Assembly (NCBI GenBank): GCA_017419895.1
Contig: JAFOKI010000264.1
Location: 1-6,178, forward strand
Source of the DNA: Eubacterium sp.
GTDB taxonomy: Bacteria > Bacillota > Clostridia > Peptostreptococcales > Anaerovoracaceae
Direction: 5' to 3'
Length of the DNA: 6,178 nt
Shown: one piece after another, positions 5,844 to 6,178 of the stretch
Numbering within the stretch: position 1 is the stretch's first letter
How the letters are laid out: each line of letters begins with the position of its first letter
Notes under the pieces: model-generated
Told to the model about the DNA's origin: nothing
Seen by the model: only the letters and a program-made list of their open reading frames with translations
Database searches by the model: none
Made by a program: the position numbers and the translations under genes

Positions 5844-5856
5844 GCGATTCGAACAC
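5844..5856 (-). repeat. Inverted 13-bp copy of the tRNA-Arg T-arm
   Basis: GCGATTCGAACAC is the exact reverse complement of GTGTTCGAATCGC at 5770-5782, the T-arm of the adjacent tRNA gene. The match stops sharply at both ends, and no acceptor stem or other tRNA arm surrounds it. It may be a remnant of a lost tRNA gene on the minus strand or a recombination or integration scar. Part of the match is the universal T-loop consensus. Confidence 0.5.
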
Positions 5857-5921
5857 GAATAATTATACATTAATAATGTGGTCTGAGTAAATAGTTTAAT
5901 TATTGCCTGCACGCATCAGAT

Positions 5922-6178
5922 TCAGCGGCCCGAGAGCGCCGTCAGGATGAGGCGAGGAAGAACGAGCCTTGAGAAGGGGTGCCTGGTCAAATCGTGGATC
6001 TGTTCGCCGGGAAGCGTGCCTTTGTAGTTGGCGGACGCCAGCACGAAAAACAGTCCGCAGAGGAATATGTACAGGTGGAATGCGAGCCACAGAACAAGCG
6101 GAAGGTATGTGAACCAGCCGTCCATGACGGACATCATGAGCGCGCGGAACAAAGCGTAGCCGATCACGGCAATGCACA
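5922..6178 (-). CDS. 3' end of an unidentified membrane protein (partial)
   Basis: The last 84 codons are visible, ending in TGA at 5924-5922, and the frame stays open to the window edge. A GTG at 6167-6165 could start an 81-residue protein, but the open upstream frame makes truncation by the window more likely. After a short stretch with Arg and Asp (VIGYALFRALMMSVMDGW), a long hydrophobic run (FTYLPLVLWLAFHLYIFLCG and onward to FFVLASA) suggests one long or two tight membrane segments. A hydrophilic, probably cytoplasmic tail follows (ANYKGTLPGEQIHDLTRHPF). The hydrophobic pattern favours this frame over an Arg-rich overlapping frame. The tRNA terminator at 5799-5828 would also serve as its terminator. 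The family is not recognised. Confidence 0.6.
   Translation of the reverse strand, partial: CIAVIGYALFRALMMSVMDGWFTYLPLVLWLAFHLYIFLCGLFFVLASANYKGTLPGEQIHDLTRHPFSRLVLPRLILTALSGR

Noticed and set aside
5858..5904. Inverted repeat AATAATTA/TAATTATT with inner ACATTA-A-TAATGT
   Set aside because: Such repeats arise easily in AT-rich sequence, and no function is suggested by the position between two genes that end toward each other.
5896..6177. Minus-strand open frame of 93 codons, rich in Arg and His
   Set aside because: It overlaps the membrane-protein frame, and its composition is typical of an out-of-frame shadow. The other frame has a clear hydrophobic segment.

Overview
This 6.2 kb window looks like chromosomal DNA of an anaerobic, gut-type Firmicute (Clostridia / Eubacteriales). 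That assignment is inferred from the mix of genes, the strong AGGAGG-type ribosome binding sites, the SigA-like promoters, the Rho-independent terminator and a tRNA gene without an encoded CCA end. Base composition is moderate, and no genus can be named from the sequence alone.

Layout from left to right. Bases 1-186 hold an open frame on the minus strand that runs off the left edge and has no normal start codon. A plus-strand gene (326-1159) encodes a PD-(D/E)XK-nuclease-like protein of unknown role. It meets, stop codon to stop codon, a three-gene minus-strand operon that fills 1156-5214. In transcription order the operon encodes two paralogous 453-residue family I CoA-transferases (AbfT/Cat2/butyryl-CoA:acetate type, 5214-3853 and 3703-2342), then a family III CoA-transferase (CaiB/BaiF/Frc type, 2331-1156). 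A good promoter (TCGACA, 18 bp spacer, TATAAT) and a perfect 15-bp palindrome sit just upstream of the first gene. A perfect 23-bp palindrome lies between the first and second genes. The second and third genes are only 10 nt apart and look translationally coupled.

Bases 5215-5719 carry no convincing gene. They hold the operon promoter and operator, a 99-bp inverted-repeat element with 21-bp arms, and a GNRA-loop hairpin. A tRNA-Arg(CCT) gene follows with its own extended -10 promoter and a strong, probably bidirectional terminator. A 13-bp inverted copy of the tRNA T-arm lies just beyond. The right edge holds the 3' end of a minus-strand gene for an unidentified membrane protein.

How the genes may work together: all three CoA-transferases keep their catalytic carboxylates (Glu250, Glu249, Asp167). 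They probably move CoA between short-chain acyl donors and carboxylic-acid acceptors, activating a substrate acid or recovering CoA from a product. No dehydrogenase, dehydratase, lyase or transporter is visible, so the substrate cannot be named. The most distinctive feature is this stacking of two unrelated CoA-transferase folds, one of them duplicated, in a single compact operon. I see no CRISPR array, transposase, phage gene or recognised defence system.
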